Assembly (NCBI RefSeq): GCF_002567005.1
Contig: NZ_NUZU01000004.1
Span: 1 to 64,000 of the forward strand
Source of the DNA: Bacillus sp. AFS073361
Lineage (GTDB): Bacteria; Bacillota; Bacilli; Bacillales; Cytobacillaceae
Direction: 5' to 3'
Length of the DNA: 64,000 nt
Shown piece by piece: positions 37,231-45,126 of the stretch. The translations under genes and the position numbers were made by a program. The notes under the pieces are model-generated. The model made no database searches, was not told the DNA's origin, and saw only the letters and a program-made list of their open reading frames with translations. Position 1 is the first letter of the stretch; each line of letters begins with the position of its first letter.

Positions 37231-37806
37231 TCACCCTTTATTATTCACATTTAACCCAACAAAGTCGATTTGAAGCTGCTGCATTTGACGTAAGTATACT
37301 TCCGTCTTCCCAGGTGTATAGTCATGAATGGGCTTATGTTGAGTGGATTCAATTTCCGCTCCGCCTTTTTTCCAGTCGATATGTACCTCTGAAGGAGTAA
37401 AATTAATATGGACTGAGCCGTAGCTAGGTATAAAAGCGATATTGAAATCTGCTGGTGCTGGGTTGCCCTTTTCTGTTGCGATGGAAGCTATTGCATCACT
37501 CTTATGTTCAATAGCTGCCATTTGATCGCCTTCTTGGGCGGCTTGAGCAATTGCCTCTATCCCTTCTTGCTTGGAGAATTCAGCCGTGTCTGCTGTTAAC
37601 ACATTAAGATTTTTAAAACCAAGCTCATTCCAGGCCTGCTCCTGATCAATTTCAAGACTGGATGGTGGGTGTTCGATCGTCAACGTTGACGGTACCTGTT
37701 TGATGGATAAATCGGCAGGAGCCTGTTGTATTTCTTGTACTGGCTGGGTCGAACGCAAACCAATTTGGGCGTAGGTTTGTTGTAAACGTATTTGTGGGAT
37801 TTGCAA
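37231..37806 (-). CDS. yviE: YviE-like flagellar cluster protein
   Basis: 191 residues from TTG at 37806 (AAGGCGG at 7 nt; product starts MQIPQIRLQQTYAQIGL). The frame is open to an ATG at 37866, which lacks a ribosome site. Repeated SI/EI-type strands (LSIKQVPSTLTIEHPPSSLE) and VHINFTPSEVHIDWKKGGAE match YviE, which stands between flgL and fliW in Bacillus. Function unknown. Here it follows hag, and fliW is not beside it. Confidence 0.78.
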   Translation of the reverse strand: MQIPQIRLQQTYAQIGLRSTQPVQEIQQAPADLSIKQVPSTLTIEHPPSSLEIDQEQAWNELGFKNLNVLTADTAEFSKQEGIEAIAQAAQEGDQMAAIEHKSDAIASIATEKGNPAPADFNIAFIPSYGSVHINFTPSEVHIDWKKGGAEIESTQHKPIHDYTPGKTEVYLRQMQQLQIDFVGLNVNNKG

Positions 37807-37910
37807 GAATTCACCGCCTTCTAAACGTGTTTGATCTTTTGTCTTATCGGATAAATGGAGAGCCATTTTCGGCTATTTTTTTCATATCATGGTGCTTCAT
37901 TTCTTATATG

Positions 37911-37943
37911 AAAAGAGACTCTAGAAAATCTAGAGCCTCTTTT
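37911..37943 (-). terminator. Intrinsic terminator of hag
   Basis: AAAAGAGACTCTAGA pairs with TCTAGAGCCTCTTTT, one mismatch, AAA loop, 10 nt after the end of flagellin exon 2, with flanking A and T runs. Confidence 0.88.
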
Positions 37944-37952
37944 ATATTTAAA

Positions 37953-39724
37953 TTAACGAAGAAGTTGTAGAACTCCTTGTGGTTGTTGGTTAGCTTGAGC
38001 AAGCATAGCTTGAGCAGCTTGACTAAGAATAGAGTTCTTAGTTTGAGTCATCATTTCTTTCGCCATCGTGCGAACATTTACTTTCATAAATGACCAGACT
38101 ATATCTTCACCCTCTTGCATTCTAGTAGGGGTCGGGCACTTCGGATTCACAATGCTGATGACCATTGTTTCACCTATGGATTTCATCATCATAGCTCTCG
38201 CCTTAGATGGTATATCCTAGTCGTTGAACCTTCTCCACTCTTTCGAGACAGGAGCTTGGCTGCTGATTGCCCAATCTTTTCTTTTTTCAAACCATCCCGC
38301 TTGTCGTTTCCAACTACGTTGTGGTAAGAAAAGCTCTAAGGGGTTTCCAGCAATTCACCCGATAATGATCTCTAGCCGTTACCAGCTAGGACGACTGTGC
38401 TTTTCACTACCTAGGCAGCTAAAGCATAATCTACGTCACGAACACGAGATTCTGCAGCAGTTAAGTTTTCAGAAGAAGTATTTAAGTTATTGATAGTGTG
38501 TTCCAAACGGTTTTGGTTAGCACCCAATTTAGAACGTTCGCCAGATACACTCTCAATAGCATTGTTGATAGCTGTGATTGCAGATTGCGCTCCTGCAGAA
38601 GTTGACAAATCAACTTTATCCACACCAAGAGCCTTTGCACTCATGTCACCAATACCCAATTTTGTTATTTGCCCTTCGTTTGCACCGATTTGGAACGTTT
38701 CAGCATTATTTGTCACAGTTGCTGTCGCTACAGTTGTACCGTTAAGTACACCAGCAGCACCTCCAAATGCTTCAGAATCCAATTGTATCTTTAAACCACC
38801 AACTTCAAATACACCATTCTTGGAAGTTGTGCCAGAAGCCAAAGTTGCAACAGTTCCACCAGCATTCGAGAGGGTCGTTGCTGCACTTGTTGTTGCTTCA
38901 AGACTAAATTTCGCTTCACCAGTAGAAGCGACTGCGTTTGCTCCAACTTTAAAGACTACGCCCCCTGTTCCAGATAACGTTGCTGCAGCATTAGCAGCTA
39001 CAGAAGCGTTGGAAGCAACTACTTTACCGGACGCATCCTGCAATTCAAGTTTGAAGTTACCACCACCTGCATCAGAGGAAATTAGTTTGTAGTCACCAAG
39101 TTTCAAGTTTTCCAAATCCGCATCCGCTGCAGTGACTACGTCAGCAGCTGCATCAAACCCTGTAATAGTAGATGTGTTAACTGTAGCTCCCATCTTGATA
39201 TCAGCAGGAGCCGTAGCTTTGAAATCGTAAGTACCTGCGGTCATACTGTCATTTGAAACAGTAACTTTTGATACACCAACTGTGGAAGAAGAGGCTGCAA
39301 CAGCCAAGTCGCCATTCAAAAGTTTCTTTGTATTGAACTCAGTAGTATCACGGATACGGTCGATTTCTTGAGTTAACTGACTAACTTCTTTTTGAATTTC
39401 CCCACGGTCTGTACTCGTGTTCGTTCCATTAGCAGATTGAGTCGCTAATTCACGCATACGTTGTAGAATGTCGTGAGTTTCATTCAACGCGCCTTCAGCG
39501 GTTTGGATTAGGGAGATTGCATCTTGAGAGTTACGTGAAGCTTGGTCAAGACCACGAATCTGTCCACGCATTTTTTCAGAGATTGCTAGACCTGCAGCAT
39601 CATCTCCTGCACGGTTGATACGAAGACCTGAAGATAATTTTTCCATTGATTTACCTTGTGCATTAGATGCACTTGATAACTGACGATGTGTGTTAAGTGC
39701 TGCAATATTGTGGTTAATACGCAT
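37953..39724 (-). CDS. hag: Flagellin, gene split by a group I intron (exons 39724-38429 and 38066-37953)
   Basis: Exon 1 gives 432 residues from [20 protein letters not shown] through an Ala/Thr-rich variable domain to ESRVRDVD. Exon 2 gives 37 residues, [16 protein letters not shown] to GVLQLLR. Joined, they read RVRDVD-MAKEMM, the canonical flagellin C-terminus, 469 residues in all. Without splicing translation stops at a TAG at 38411-38413, five codons into the intron, and the D0 helix needed for assembly and FliS binding is lost. AGGAGG stands before the ATG. Transcription may come from a SigA-like promoter (39788-39815) or by read-through from csrA. This is not a pseudogene. Confidence 0.92.
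38067..38428 (-). ncRNA. Group I self-splicing intron in flagellin
   Basis: The minus-strand RNA carries the four group I core elements in order: P (AAUUGCUGGAAA, about 38355-38344), Q (AAUCAGCAGCCAAG, about 38268-38255), R (GUUCAACGACUA, 38229-38218) and S (AAGAUAUAGUCU, 38107-38096). P4 pairs UGCUG with CAGCA; P7 pairs GACUA with UAGUC. P1 pairs exon/intron GAUUAUGCUUU (38431-38421) with AAAGCACAGUC (38403-38393), placing a U-G wobble at U38429, the 5' splice site. The intron ends in G38067. 362 nt, with no homing endonuclease ORF. Group I introns in flagellin genes are, as I recall, reported from thermophilic Bacillus relatives. Confidence 0.93.
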
Positions 39725-39733
39725 AAATAATTT

Positions 39734-39773
39734 TCCTCCTAGAAAAATATGATTTTTGTTGGGGTATTTCCCT
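39734..39773 (-). promoter_or_regulatory. Candidate CsrA-binding sites in the hag leader
   Basis: Two ANGGA-type motifs lie in the untranslated leader: AGGGA (39769-39773) and AGGAGGA over the Shine-Dalgarno (39734-39740). B. subtilis hag has two such sites, bound by CsrA to block translation. Inference by analogy. Confidence 0.5.
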
Positions 39774-39787
39774 TTTGAAAATAATCT

Positions 39788-39815
39788 ATAATATACCCTG
39801 TGGGTCTATTAACAA
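39788..39815 (-). promoter_or_regulatory. SigA-like promoter of hag
   Basis: On the minus strand TTGTTA (39810-39815), 16 nt, TATTAT (39788-39793). No SigD match is seen between csrA and hag, unlike B. subtilis, where hag is SigD-driven. A weak call. Confidence 0.4.
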
Positions 39816-39832
39816 AATAAACTTGAAGTACG

Positions 39833-39854
39833 ATTTTGATAGAATTATCAAAAT
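39833..39854. promoter_or_regulatory. Palindromic ATTTTGAT/ATCAAAAT element upstream of hag
   Basis: ATTTTGAT (39833-39840) and ATCAAAAT (39847-39854) flank AGAATT. Read on the minus strand the core TTTGATAATTCTATCAAA is identical to one upstream of motA (54164-54181). It lies about 20 nt upstream of the hag -35-like box. Probably a protein-binding site. Confidence 0.6.
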
Positions 39855-39879
39855 TGAGAACCTATGTACTATTGGATTG

Positions 39880-40203
39880 TCAGATAAGAGATCTGGTTTT
39901 GTATAATTCTTCACGAAATACACTCACTTCTTTTGGAGCATCAATCGCGAAGCGGAGTAATCCAGATTCCGTTCGGAGAATGGTTACTTTTATATCATCT
40001 CCGATTAGCATAGTGTTTCCGATTATTGTAGCCCGCTTTTTTAAATTTAGGGAGCTGCCTTCCTTCTGTTTCACCTTAGAAATTCGAAGGTGCTTTGGTG
40101 CATCAATTACTAATCGTAGCTTGGAATCATATTGTAGAACGCTAACTTTAATTCCCTCACCAATAATCACAGATTGACCAATTTCTCTTCCTACAATGAG
40201 CAT
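39880..40203 (-). CDS. csrA: Tandem-fused CsrA (single-chain CsrA pseudo-dimer)
   Basis: 107 residues, against about 60-75 for normal CsrA. Residues 1-48 (MLIVGREIGQSVIIGEGIKV, RLVIDAPKHLRI) and 54-107 (ATIIGNTMLIGDDIKVTIL, RFAIDAPKEVSVFREELY) are each a CsrA fold. Arg97 of the second unit matches the RNA-binding Arg44 of E. coli CsrA; the first unit has Lys43 there. The beginning of the second unit (LKKRATI) has lost the conserved MLxLxR strand. The tail after Tyr101 is 6 residues, so the helix contacted by FliW in B. subtilis is lacking. It is expected to control hag translation. SigD promoters lie upstream. Confidence 0.88.
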   Translation of the reverse strand: MLIVGREIGQSVIIGEGIKVSVLQYDSKLRLVIDAPKHLRISKVKQKEGSSLNLKKRATIIGNTMLIGDDIKVTILRTESGLLRFAIDAPKEVSVFREELYKTRSLI

Positions 40204-40243
40204 GTTCCCATCCTCCTGAGGTTCATTTTCCTTTACAATTCTA

Positions 40244-40438
40244 TTATCGGTTAATCAAAGGAATTGTTTAGTAATTTTAATGAAAATTTCTAACCTTTTA
40301 CATTCGAGGGAATTTCTACTATTAATTATTATCGGAGAATCCAAAAATTTGTTTAGATAACCAAATTATGTCCTTCCTTTATCATTGAAGGAATTTCCTA
40401 GCTATTAATACTTATCGGAGGTTCGAAAAAATTGTTTA
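40244..40438 (-). repeat. Three tandem SigD promoters in an ~84-bp repeat upstream of csrA
   Basis: On the minus strand TAAA-N15-ACCGATAA (40244-40270), TAAA-N15-TCCGATAA (40329-40355) and TAAA-N15-TCCGATAA (40412-40438), each with an exact 15-nt spacer. The period is 85 and 83 bp; the intervening sequence is also similar (GAATTTCTA / GAATTTCCTA before each -10), so the whole unit was duplicated twice. All three read toward csrA and hag. Confidence 0.85.
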
Positions 40439-40464
40439 GTGTTTTTGGGGTCCCTAGCTAAAAA

Positions 40465-40494
40465 AACAGGTCACTCCAAGTGGAATGACCTGTT
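40465..40494 (-). terminator. Intrinsic terminator of fliD
   Basis: AACAGGTCACTCCA and TGGAATGACCTGTT pair with one mismatch. On the minus strand TTTTTTTAG follows. It isolates the csrA-hag unit from fliD. Confidence 0.88.
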
Positions 40495-40558
40495 ATTAAA
40501 GTCTAGTGAGTTTTTTAAAAAACGGGGGTAGGATTCATTATCCTACTCCCATAAATTT

Positions 40559-42127
40559 CTAGTATCCGCCGCCTAATTGACTGGCTAGCCAACTACTTTG
40601 ATTGTTAGCCTTTTGCATGGCTTTCTCCATGGCAGTAAATTGTCTATAATACTTATCTTCCATAGAAACTAAATGTTTTTCAAAATCACTAATACGATTA
40701 TCGATTTGAGAAATTTGTTTACCTATCAGACTCTGAGGTCCACCCAAAGCTTGCTTACCAAGTTCTATCATGACGGAGTCTAACTGCTCATACAGTCTGT
40801 CAGCAATACCACTTTGCTCATACTTAGTTGAGCTTTTAAGAGTGTTAGAAGTATCGGTAGATGGGAGATTGCTAGTGCTCTTGGTGAAGATATCTGTAAC
40901 CTTAGTTATATCATCGGCTATCGCTGCCTTTAACTTGGTTTCGTCTATCTTTAACTTTCCGTTGTCTCTCCAGCTGTCACCTAAGCCGACACCGATAGAT
41001 GCTAATGTCCCAATAGTTTCTTTAGTGCCATCATCTTTAAAATTAATAACGGGAGCATGTGCTGCTGATCGCATTTTCATAACAAGATTAGAAATGATAG
41101 GGTCTCGACCTAATAAGCCTTCTTTAGCCTTGGACTCCCACTTTTCGATTTGATCATCATTCATAGCAGACTTCTGTTCTTCGGTAAGCGGGGCAAATCC
41201 TTTCGGTTTTCTTTCGTCCAGCTTCTTGTTGAGATCGTCTACTAAACCGTTATAAACGTCAACAAACTTTTTGATTCTATCGAATATGGCATCATTATCT
41301 TTCTTTTGACTGATAGTAATAGGAGACGCAGGAGTAGCCGAAGTTCCTTTAAGATCAAACTTAACACCATCATAAGTAATCGAGTTAGTATCTGATTTAT
41401 ATCGTATACCATTAATGGTAGCTTCTGCTTGAGCTTTAGTACGACCCTGTACAAACGATAAAGTATCACTATTCACAAAAGCATTGGTATCAGTGGCGGT
41501 AGTCGATCCGGGTATTATGCCTAAATCAGAGAGAGGATTGATTACTGCACTGGCAGGGTCACTTGCGATTGTAATCTTAGATGAACCGCCTGGGCTAGAA
41601 CTAGTAAATGTAATGGACTTCTCTGTTGCAGAATAACTCATTGTTAAACCTATACCTGCAGTTGCATTTACCTTATCCATAAAGGCGTTAAGTGTTTCAT
41701 TAGCATCGACAGTTACTGTTTTTCCATTAATCACTATAGACCCTGCTTGTGCACCGAGATCTGTCATTTTTTTAGTTGGGTCTGCAACATTGCCAAAGAA
41801 CTTAACGGAGGCAGCTCTTTCTGATTCAGCTAATTTAATATCGGTAACATCATAAGTTGTTTGTGTGGGAGAGCCGGTGACAGTTGCTACTACAGTATTA
41901 GGATTGGAGGACTCAGACGAATTCTTATTAAAATCGCCTGTCCAACGCATCTCTTGCATCATATTACGAAGTTCCGAGATTTTAGTATTAACTTCCCGAT
42001 AGGAGTCAATTTTCCAAGTTGTCAACTCTCTTTGTTGATGTAGCTTATCTGCTGGCTTTCTAGCAGCAGTCATCAGTTCTTTAACAGCAGAGTCTACATC
42101 AAATCCTGAAAATCCGTTAATTCGCAT
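40559..42127 (-). CDS. fliD: Filament cap protein FliD
   Basis: 522 residues from the ATG at 42127 (MRINGFSGFDVDSAVKELMT), chosen for the GAGGAG at normal spacing; the open frame upstream is leader. FliD N-domain to about 100 and C-domain with KKLDERKPKGFAPLTEEQKS and LIGKQISQIDNRISDFEKHL. It caps the filament and directs flagellin folding. It is separated from flaG-fliS-fliT, its usual operon, by 13 kb and has its own SigD promoter and terminator. Confidence 0.94.
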   Translation of the reverse strand: MRINGFSGFDVDSAVKELMTAARKPADKLHQQRELTTWKIDSYREVNTKISELRNMMQEMRWTGDFNKNSSESSNPNTVVATVTGSPTQTTYDVTDIKLAESERAASVKFFGNVADPTKKMTDLGAQAGSIVINGKTVTVDANETLNAFMDKVNATAGIGLTMSYSATEKSITFTSSSPGGSSKITIASDPASAVINPLSDLGIIPGSTTATDTNAFVNSDTLSFVQGRTKAQAEATINGIRYKSDTNSITYDGVKFDLKGTSATPASPITISQKKDNDAIFDRIKKFVDVYNGLVDDLNKKLDERKPKGFAPLTEEQKSAMNDDQIEKWESKAKEGLLGRDPIISNLVMKMRSAAHAPVINFKDDGTKETIGTLASIGVGLGDSWRDNGKLKIDETKLKAAIADDITKVTDIFTKSTSNLPSTDTSNTLKSSTKYEQSGIADRLYEQLDSVMIELGKQALGGPQSLIGKQISQIDNRISDFEKHLVSMEDKYYRQFTAMEKAMQKANNQSSWLASQLGGGY

Positions 42128-42250
42128 AATTATTTCTCCTCTATAATTTATTTTAAAGAAACTTAACTTAGGTCCAGCTTGGTCACATCCCCTTTTAGTA
42201 TGATTTTTCCAATTAAGCTCACCTGGCCACAAATAATAAACCTGTATACT

Positions 42251-42277
42251 CTATCGGAAAAATTTCAACTTAGTTAA
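42251..42277 (-). promoter_or_regulatory. SigD promoter of fliD
   Basis: On the minus strand TTAA-N15-TCCGATAG, the same -35 variant as the flaG promoter, giving a leader of about 115 nt before fliD. Confidence 0.72.
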
Positions 42278-42315
42278 GGAGACTTTTGTCCTGATTTACA
42301 TCCATACCGACCATA

Positions 42316-42344
42316 GAAAAAAAGAGACGCCCAAAAAACGTCTC
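42316..42344 (-). terminator. Intrinsic terminator of the yaaR-flhP operon
   Basis: GAGACG (42324-42329) and CGTCTC (42339-42344) form the stem; on the minus strand TTTTTTTC follows. It lies 10 nt after flhP. Confidence 0.85.
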
Positions 42345-42353
42345 CAACTTAAG

Positions 42354-43211
42354 CTATCTCAAAATCCCATTCGCTATCCCCAACATCTGATCAGCGTAAG
42401 AAACGGCTCTCGAGTTCATTTGAAAGCTCCGCTGCGAGCTCATTAGGTCCGTCATTTCTTTCGACAAATCCACGTTAGATCCTTCAAGATAACCTTTTGA
42501 TACCTGAACCTCTCCTCGCCCCATCATTCTCACATAGTTTTCCGCATTTGCACCATTTGGTAACGACGCTGCATCAATCGCAAATTCATTATCACCCAGA
42601 TTTCGTAAAACATGTGGATTTTGAATATCAACGATGCCCACCTGTTGCGGTGAAATGAACGCTGCCCCTTGGCCATTTTTATTTTTCAATTGAATTTCAC
42701 CATTGGCACTAATTTGAACTTCATACTGGCCATCTAACTCTATCGGTTTTCCAGACTGATCCAGTAAATAGCCTCCATTCGGATGAACTACATGATAAGT
42801 TCCCGGTTTTGCAGGATTTGGACTCAAGTGGAAATTCCCATCACGTGTATACCTTACTTCCATCGGTGCCCCAGCCGTCTGAGCAGGATAGCCGATCTGA
42901 AAAAATCCTTTTCCTTGTATCATTAAGTCAAAAGGATTACCTGTTTGCATCGCTTGTCCTTGTTCCATATCCAATTGGGTAAGTCCCGTCCGTGTGCCAT
43001 AACCGACGCGCAGGCCATTAGGGGTGAGCCGGCCAATTTCCCGATCGACGCGTCCCTGATTGTTGATTTGAGAAGCTAAAATTTCAGAAAAGCTTTGGTC
43101 TCTTCGTTTATAGCCTGCGGTATTTACATTGGCCACATTGTTTGAAGTGGTATCTATTTTTTCCTGGTAGGCTCGCAAAGCACCGGCAGAAATAAAAAGT
43201 GACGTATTCAA
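42354..43211 (-). CDS. flhP: FlgF/FlgG-family rod protein FlhP
   Basis: 285 residues. Rod-protein N-terminus (LRAYQEKIDTTSNNVANVNT) and C-terminus GSNVDLSKEMTDLMSSQRSF. Second gene of a pair after flhO, as in Bacillus, where FlhO and FlhP make the distal rod. Confidence 0.88.
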   Translation of the reverse strand: MNTSLFISAGALRAYQEKIDTTSNNVANVNTAGYKRRDQSFSEILASQINNQGRVDREIGRLTPNGLRVGYGTRTGLTQLDMEQGQAMQTGNPFDLMIQGKGFFQIGYPAQTAGAPMEVRYTRDGNFHLSPNPAKPGTYHVVHPNGGYLLDQSGKPIELDGQYEVQISANGEIQLKNKNGQGAAFISPQQVGIVDIQNPHVLRNLGDNEFAIDAASLPNGANAENYVRMMGRGEVQVSKGYLEGSNVDLSKEMTDLMSSQRSFQMNSRAVSYADQMLGIANGILR

Positions 43212-43238
43212 ATTCCTTTTCTCCTATTCTTGTTGTGT

Positions 43239-44129
43239 TTATCCATTAATCTTTCCAACTGAGTACAACTGTTGCAACGATTGATCATAGGTGCCGATTA
43301 CCTTTTGATTGGCCTCGTATGCCTTTACAGTCATCATCATGTCTGCCATCGTTTGACCAGGATCAACATTCGACTGCTCCATAAACCCTTGATTAAGAGA
43401 AACGCCTGGATTGGTTTCTCCTGGGTCTTGAATAAATGGCACTGGATTAGCTGACTGGTATACATTCCCGCCCATTCGGCGAAGCTCGAATGGATTTTGT
43501 ACGACCACCATTCCAATCTGACCAGCAGTTTTTGTTTTTGCTGGATCACCGGGATAGGCAATGATATTTCCATTAGAGTCGATCGAAAGGTCTTCTTTTT
43601 GAATACTATCCGTTATTTTGACAGGCTGGTGATCAGCGCCCAACACACGATACCCCTCCGAGGTCACCAGGTTCCCACTTGCATCTAAATCCCACTTGCC
43701 ATTCCTTGTGTATCCAACCGTTCCATCAGGGAGCTGAACAGCAAAAAAGGCAGCTGGCTTCACTTGTCTGCCATTGATGTCTTGCGAGGGAATATCTTGA
43801 TCTTCGATCGCAATATCCAGCGGGCTGCCGGTTTGCACAAGAGGTCCTTGATTAAAGCTGGGTATGCGTTCCTGTGCATAGACACCGGTAACCAGTTCAC
43901 CTACAGGAACTTGCTGTCCGGGTATTTGCGGTGCTCCGGCAATAGGTCCCCCGCCATTTTGATTAAAATCCTGAATTCGTTGAATTAATAGTTTCGGGAA
44001 GGCACGTAGAACCGTATCATCCTTCTTAAATCCCGGTGTTTGTGCATTGGCCAGATTATCGGCTAGTGCTTCTTGCTTTCGCTCCATCGAAAACATTCCT
44101 GAAGCGGCAGAGTATAAACCTCTTATCAT
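43239..44129 (-). CDS. flhO: FlgF/FlgG-family rod protein FlhO
   Basis: 296 residues. MIRGLYSAASGMFSMERKQE with LADNLANAQTPGFKK, and C-terminal QSNVDPGQTMADMMMTVKAY. It lies 27 bp upstream of flhP. In Bacillus the pair sits with mbl; here it is in a chemotaxis-flagellar operon behind a fliL paralogue. Confidence 0.88.
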   Translation of the reverse strand: MIRGLYSAASGMFSMERKQEALADNLANAQTPGFKKDDTVLRAFPKLLIQRIQDFNQNGGGPIAGAPQIPGQQVPVGELVTGVYAQERIPSFNQGPLVQTGSPLDIAIEDQDIPSQDINGRQVKPAAFFAVQLPDGTVGYTRNGKWDLDASGNLVTSEGYRVLGADHQPVKITDSIQKEDLSIDSNGNIIAYPGDPAKTKTAGQIGMVVVQNPFELRRMGGNVYQSANPVPFIQDPGETNPGVSLNQGFMEQSNVDPGQTMADMMMTVKAYEANQKVIGTYDQSLQQLYSVGKING

Positions 44130-44144
44130 GATAAAACCCCTTTC

Positions 44145-44591
44145 TTAGGCACGTGCTTTGTCAGCAAACTGGATAATGAAGGATACTTCGTCGTATTCCT
44201 TTTCTAGTTTTCTAGCAATCTGTTCCACGGATAGCCCTTGTTCCCGTAATTCAAAAATCTCCTTGTATCGATCTTGCACTAATAATTTTTGGCCATTGTT
44301 GGATATGGTCCTAGATTGAACGGATCGTTCATCTACTGGTTTCTCCATTCCCCATTGTTGTTCACGCACTTGCTGAAAAAATGTGTGGTATTCCTGGACG
44401 GTCCCTTTGAACTCATCTATTGTCCTTTTTAACTCAGCTATTTCAGGGCTGATTTTTTTATTGTTTTCAACAATACTTCGATAAAATTCCCGCTGAGATA
44501 CAATATCTCGGCGGGAAGAACCTCGTGCGACCAAGTAAAGCACTCCGATCAAGTTGAGACCTAAAAGTATTTCGTTTAGATAGTTTTGCAC
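44145..44591 (-). CDS. SwrB/YlxL-like membrane-anchored helical protein
   Basis: 148 residues from GTG at 44591 (GAGAGGAAG before it), which puts a membrane helix at the N-terminus (about 5-22, NEILLGLNLIGVLYLVARG); the frame is open further to 44681, overlapping fliL. A coiled coil (about 45-95) is followed by a C-terminal helix-turn-helix-like segment (RYKEIFELREQGLSVEQIAR). The layout matches SwrB of B. subtilis, which promotes hook-basal body completion, normally after sigD. Homology is suggested, not proven. Confidence 0.65.
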   Translation of the reverse strand: MQNYLNEILLGLNLIGVLYLVARGSSRRDIVSQREFYRSIVENNKKISPEIAELKRTIDEFKGTVQEYHTFFQQVREQQWGMEKPVDERSVQSRTISNNGQKLLVQDRYKEIFELREQGLSVEQIARKLEKEYDEVSFIIQFADKARA

Positions 44592-44670
44592 TTGTTTTCT
44601 TCCTCTCTGGATTCTAAAGTAGTAGTAGAAAGAACGGTACAACGCTGCTAACTTCAAGCGACCGAGGAAC

Positions 44671-45093
44671 TCATTGGACAACTTTATCGATCATGTAAAC
44701 CCGAGTAATGTAATTTGTACCTAATTCCTGATTAAGTACCTTTTGTAAATTGTTTTCTATTAATGTAAGTCCTTTCGGTCCGTTAGCTTCTTCCTTTTTT
44801 ATGTTATTAACATATTGGATAATCGAACTTTCAATATGAAATTGAAGTTTACCAATTTCTTCTGCGTCTTTCTTCGACTTGGTAATGATTTTGAACCTCA
44901 TTTTGATAAAGCCTTCATCTGCGAAATTCGTTGTGATCATCTCGGTATCCACCGATTGCTCTAACAGTTCTTCTGCCGTCGGCTCTTTTATTTCTTCCTT
45001 AGGGGCATTTAACTTCTCCCAACCAAAGTACCCGCCGACGCCAACCAATGTGATGATCCCTATAATCAGCATGGATTTTTTATACAGATTCAT
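44671..45093 (-). CDS. FliL paralogue (copy 2)
   Basis: 140 residues. A single N-terminal membrane helix (about 8-25) and an extracytoplasmic domain similar throughout to FliL at 58979-59407 (VDTEMITTNFADEGFIKMRF against VETEPMTTNLNSGGFIQFRF; both end in KVVQ/KMVQ). FliL supports stators at high load. This copy lies in the yaaR-flhP operon and may pair with different stator or rod parts. Confidence 0.83.
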   Translation of the reverse strand: MNLYKKSMLIIGIITLVGVGGYFGWEKLNAPKEEIKEPTAEELLEQSVDTEMITTNFADEGFIKMRFKIITKSKKDAEEIGKLQFHIESSIIQYVNNIKKEEANGPKGLTLIENNLQKVLNQELGTNYITRVYMIDKVVQ

Positions 45094-45126
45094 TCTTTCA
45101 TAACCCCTTTTTTCATTAGTAAAAAT

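Noticed and set aside
37953-38192. 79-residue ORF as an independent small gene
   Set aside because: Its last 37 residues are the flagellin C-terminus (exon 2) and its first part is translated intron; there is no own ribosome site. Treated as part of hag.
38490-39092. 200-residue plus-strand ORF
   Set aside because: Antisense to the flagellin variable domain; low-complexity Ala/Val/Pro/Ser translation results from the biased codons of hag; no ribosome site.
38411-39724. hag as a truncated pseudogene or frameshift
   Set aside because: The stop lies inside an insert with a complete group I intron core, and exact removal restores the reading frame and a canonical C-terminus.
42128-42232. N-terminal extension of FliD
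   Set aside because: The extra 35 codons overlap the leader behind the SigD promoter and lack similarity; the ATG at 42127 has a strong Shine-Dalgarno.
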